A stretch of DNA of 14,428 nt from an uncultured Bacilli bacterium. Its GTDB lineage: Bacteria; Bacillota_I; Bacilli_A; RFN20; CAG-826. Shown piece by piece: positions 13,068 to 14,428 of the stretch; the stretch's first letter is position 1; every line of letters starts with the position of its first letter. Both the position numbers and the translations under genes were made by a program. Location of the stretch: positions 1 through 14,428 of the forward strand of contig CALVRY010000023.1 in NCBI GenBank assembly GCA_944358755.1, given 5' to 3'. The notes under the pieces were generated by a model. The model did not search any database, had not been told where the DNA came from, and was given only the letters and a program-made list of their open reading frames with translations.

Positions 13068-14428
13068 TAACAAGCTCTCCAATTAAAGAATAAACATGAG
13101 ATTCGGTTACTTTAACTTTAACCAATTTACCAATTAAAGATTTGTCGCCTTTAAAATGAATTACTTTCATGTTGTAGGCATAACCTGATAAAAGGTCTTT
13201 ATTTTTCTTACTTTCCCCATCGACCAAGACTTCAAAAGTTTTGCCAATCATTTCATCAGCATGCTTTTTAAAATTAACTTCAAGATTATCAACGAGTTCT
13301 TTAAATCTTTTAACTTTTTCATCGTATGTTACATTATCTTGAAGTCGAGCTGCTGGTGTGCCTTTTCGTGGAGAATAAATAAAAGTAAATGCACTTGTAT
13401 AATCAGCTTTAAGTGCGACTTTAATTGTATCTAAAAATTCTTCATAAGTTTCGTTTGGGAAACCAACAATAATATCAGTAGATAAGGCAATATTTGGATT
13501 TTTAGCTCTAATACGATCGACTAAATCTAAATATTGTTTGCTAGTATATCTTCTTCCCATGCGTTTTAAAACTTCATCGTTTCCACTTTGAATTGGAAGG
13601 TGAATGTATTTCATGATGTTATCGTATCTTGCGATTACATCAATCACTTCATCACTAAAATCACTAGGATAACTTGTTAAGAATCTTAAACGAGGAATGC
13701 CGAGTTTTGCCACTTCTTCTAAAAGTTTTGCAAAAGTTATGCCATCATCTAAATCTTTTCCATAACTATCAACATTTTGACCAAGCAAGGTAATTTCTTT
13801 ATAGCCTTCACTTACTAAAGTACGACATTCATCTAAAATATCGTTAATATTTCTACTTCTTTCTTTACCTCTTGTATAAGGCACAATGCAATAAGTACAA
13901 AATTTATCGCATCCGTAAGTAATATTTACGAAAGCTTTATAATCATCAATTCTTGTTACAGGTAATTTTTCAACAATGCTACCTTCTTTTGATAAAACGT
14001 TAACAATGCGTGATTTTTTCTTATCAAAAAGATATTTTTCAACAAGTTCTGGCGCATCTTCCAAGTTGTGGGTGCCGAAAAAGATATCAACTTGAGGATA
14101 TTTATTTAAAACTTCCTCAATAATATGTTTTTGTTCGACCATACAACCACAAAGCATTAAAATTAAATCTTTATTATTTGCTTTTAAAGCTTTGAATTGG
14201 CCAATTTCTCCAAAAACTTTGTCTTCTGCATTTTCTCTTACGGCGCAGGTATTTAAAATTGCAATTGTTGCTTCTTCAGGATTTTCAGTTCTGGTCATAC
14301 CTAAAAGAGAAAACAGACCAAGAAGAGTTTCTTCATCTCTAATATTAGCTTGACAACCATAAGTTCTAATAAAAATCTTTTTACCTGTAAAATGTTCAAT
14401 AAGTTCTTTACTAGGTTTATAAGAAAAA
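13060..14428 (-). CDS. miaB: tRNA-2-methylthio-N6-dimethylallyladenosine synthase (5' truncated)
   Basis: The frame stays open to the right edge, giving 455 residues; the true start is beyond 14428. The ATG at 14298 is internal, because the 43 residues before it carry the first cluster cysteine in TYGCQANIRDEE (residue 25 of the visible protein). The other N-terminal cluster cysteines follow in NTCAVREN (C61) and GCMVEQ (C95). The radical SAM motif CDKFCTYC gives C173, C177 and C180, followed by PYTRGKERSR. Conserved SAM-domain blocks (LLGQNVDSYG, IHLPIQSGND, TDIIVGFPNET) and a C-terminal TRAM domain (about 388-453) complete it. The enzyme adds a methylthio group to i6A37 of tRNA, using two 4Fe-4S clusters and SAM. 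It leads the visible operon and stops inside the ymcA-like gene. Any promoter is outside the window. Confidence 0.96.
   Translation of the reverse strand, partial: FSYKPSKELIEHFTGKKIFIRTYGCQANIRDEETLLGLFSLLGMTRTENPEEATIAILNTCAVRENAEDKVFGEIGQFKALKANNKDLILMLCGCMVEQKHIIEEVLNKYPQVDIFFGTHNLEDAPELVEKYLFDKKKSRIVNVLSKEGSIVEKLPVTRIDDYKAFVNITYGCDKFCTYCIVPYTRGKERSRNINDILDECRTLVSEGYKEITLLGQNVDSYGKDLDDGITFAKLLEEVAKLGIPRLRFLTSYPSDFSDEVIDVIARYDNIMKYIHLPIQSGNDEVLKRMGRRYTSKQYLDLVDRIRAKNPNIALSTDIIVGFPNETYEEFLDTIKVALKADYTSAFTFIYSPRKGTPAARLQDNVTYDEKVKRFKELVDNLEVNFKKHADEMIGKTFEVLVDGESKKNKDLLSGYAYNMKVIHFKGDKSLIGKLVKVKVTESHVYSLIGELVND

Noticed and set aside
14296..14428. miaB starting at the ATG at 14298
   Set aside because: The upstream frame stays open to the window edge and encodes the first Fe-S cysteine motif TYGCQAN, so this ATG is internal and the gene is truncated by the window, not short.
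1..14428. Mycoplasma-type code with TGA as tryptophan
   Set aside because: TGA ends the flippase, tcdA, ymcA-like and miaB frames at the expected lengths, and tryptophans are TGG.

Overview
The window is AT-rich (roughly 30% GC by eye) and comes from a low-GC Gram-positive-type bacterium (Bacillota). TGA is used as a stop for several genes (the flippase, tcdA, the ymcA-like gene, miaB) and tryptophans are TGG, so this is not the Mycoplasma/Spiroplasma code. Gene content (PrsA-like/HIT/YhaM, MiaB-YmcA-MiaA, a glycolipid-type glycosyltransferase, a YheI/YheH-type ABC pair) fits a small-genome member of the Bacilli/Acholeplasma-RF39-Erysipelotrichia neighbourhood. That placement is inference. 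I see no mobile element, rRNA, tRNA or CRISPR.

Layout. (1) 1-1107, plus strand: the C-terminal part of a probably secreted, perhaps PrsA-like protein, a terminator, the HIT-family gene hit, and another terminator. (2) 1108-1271: a very AT-rich gap between convergent genes. (3) 1272-5806, minus strand: a tight operon in transcription order flippase-like membrane protein, GT4 glycosyltransferase, recX, yhaM, closed by a strong hairpin. (4) 5807-5874: a 68-bp divergent control region. (5) 5875-9641, plus strand: two half-ABC exporters that look like the degenerate and canonical halves of one heterodimer. (6) 9631-14428, minus strand: a tight operon miaB (5' end outside the window), ymcA/ricA-like, miaA, tcdA, fhs.

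How the genes work together. The miaB operon groups three enzymes acting on tRNA position 37: MiaA adds the isopentenyl group to A37, MiaB methylthiolates it, and TcdA cyclises t6A37. It also holds a RicA/YmcA-like RNase Y adaptor and the folate enzyme Fhs. The flippase-like protein and the glycosyltransferase suggest membrane glycolipid synthesis and handling, with DNA-repair (recX) and RNA-decay (yhaM) genes downstream in the same transcript. The divergent exporter shares the short control region with that operon.

Nothing here is clearly a new defence or mobile system. The items most worth a second look are the compact divergent promoter whose two genes both lack a Shine-Dalgarno sequence, the 11-bp tail-to-tail overlap of the exporter and fhs with no terminator, the position-37 tRNA gene cluster, and several start sites that differ from the longest-ORF choice.
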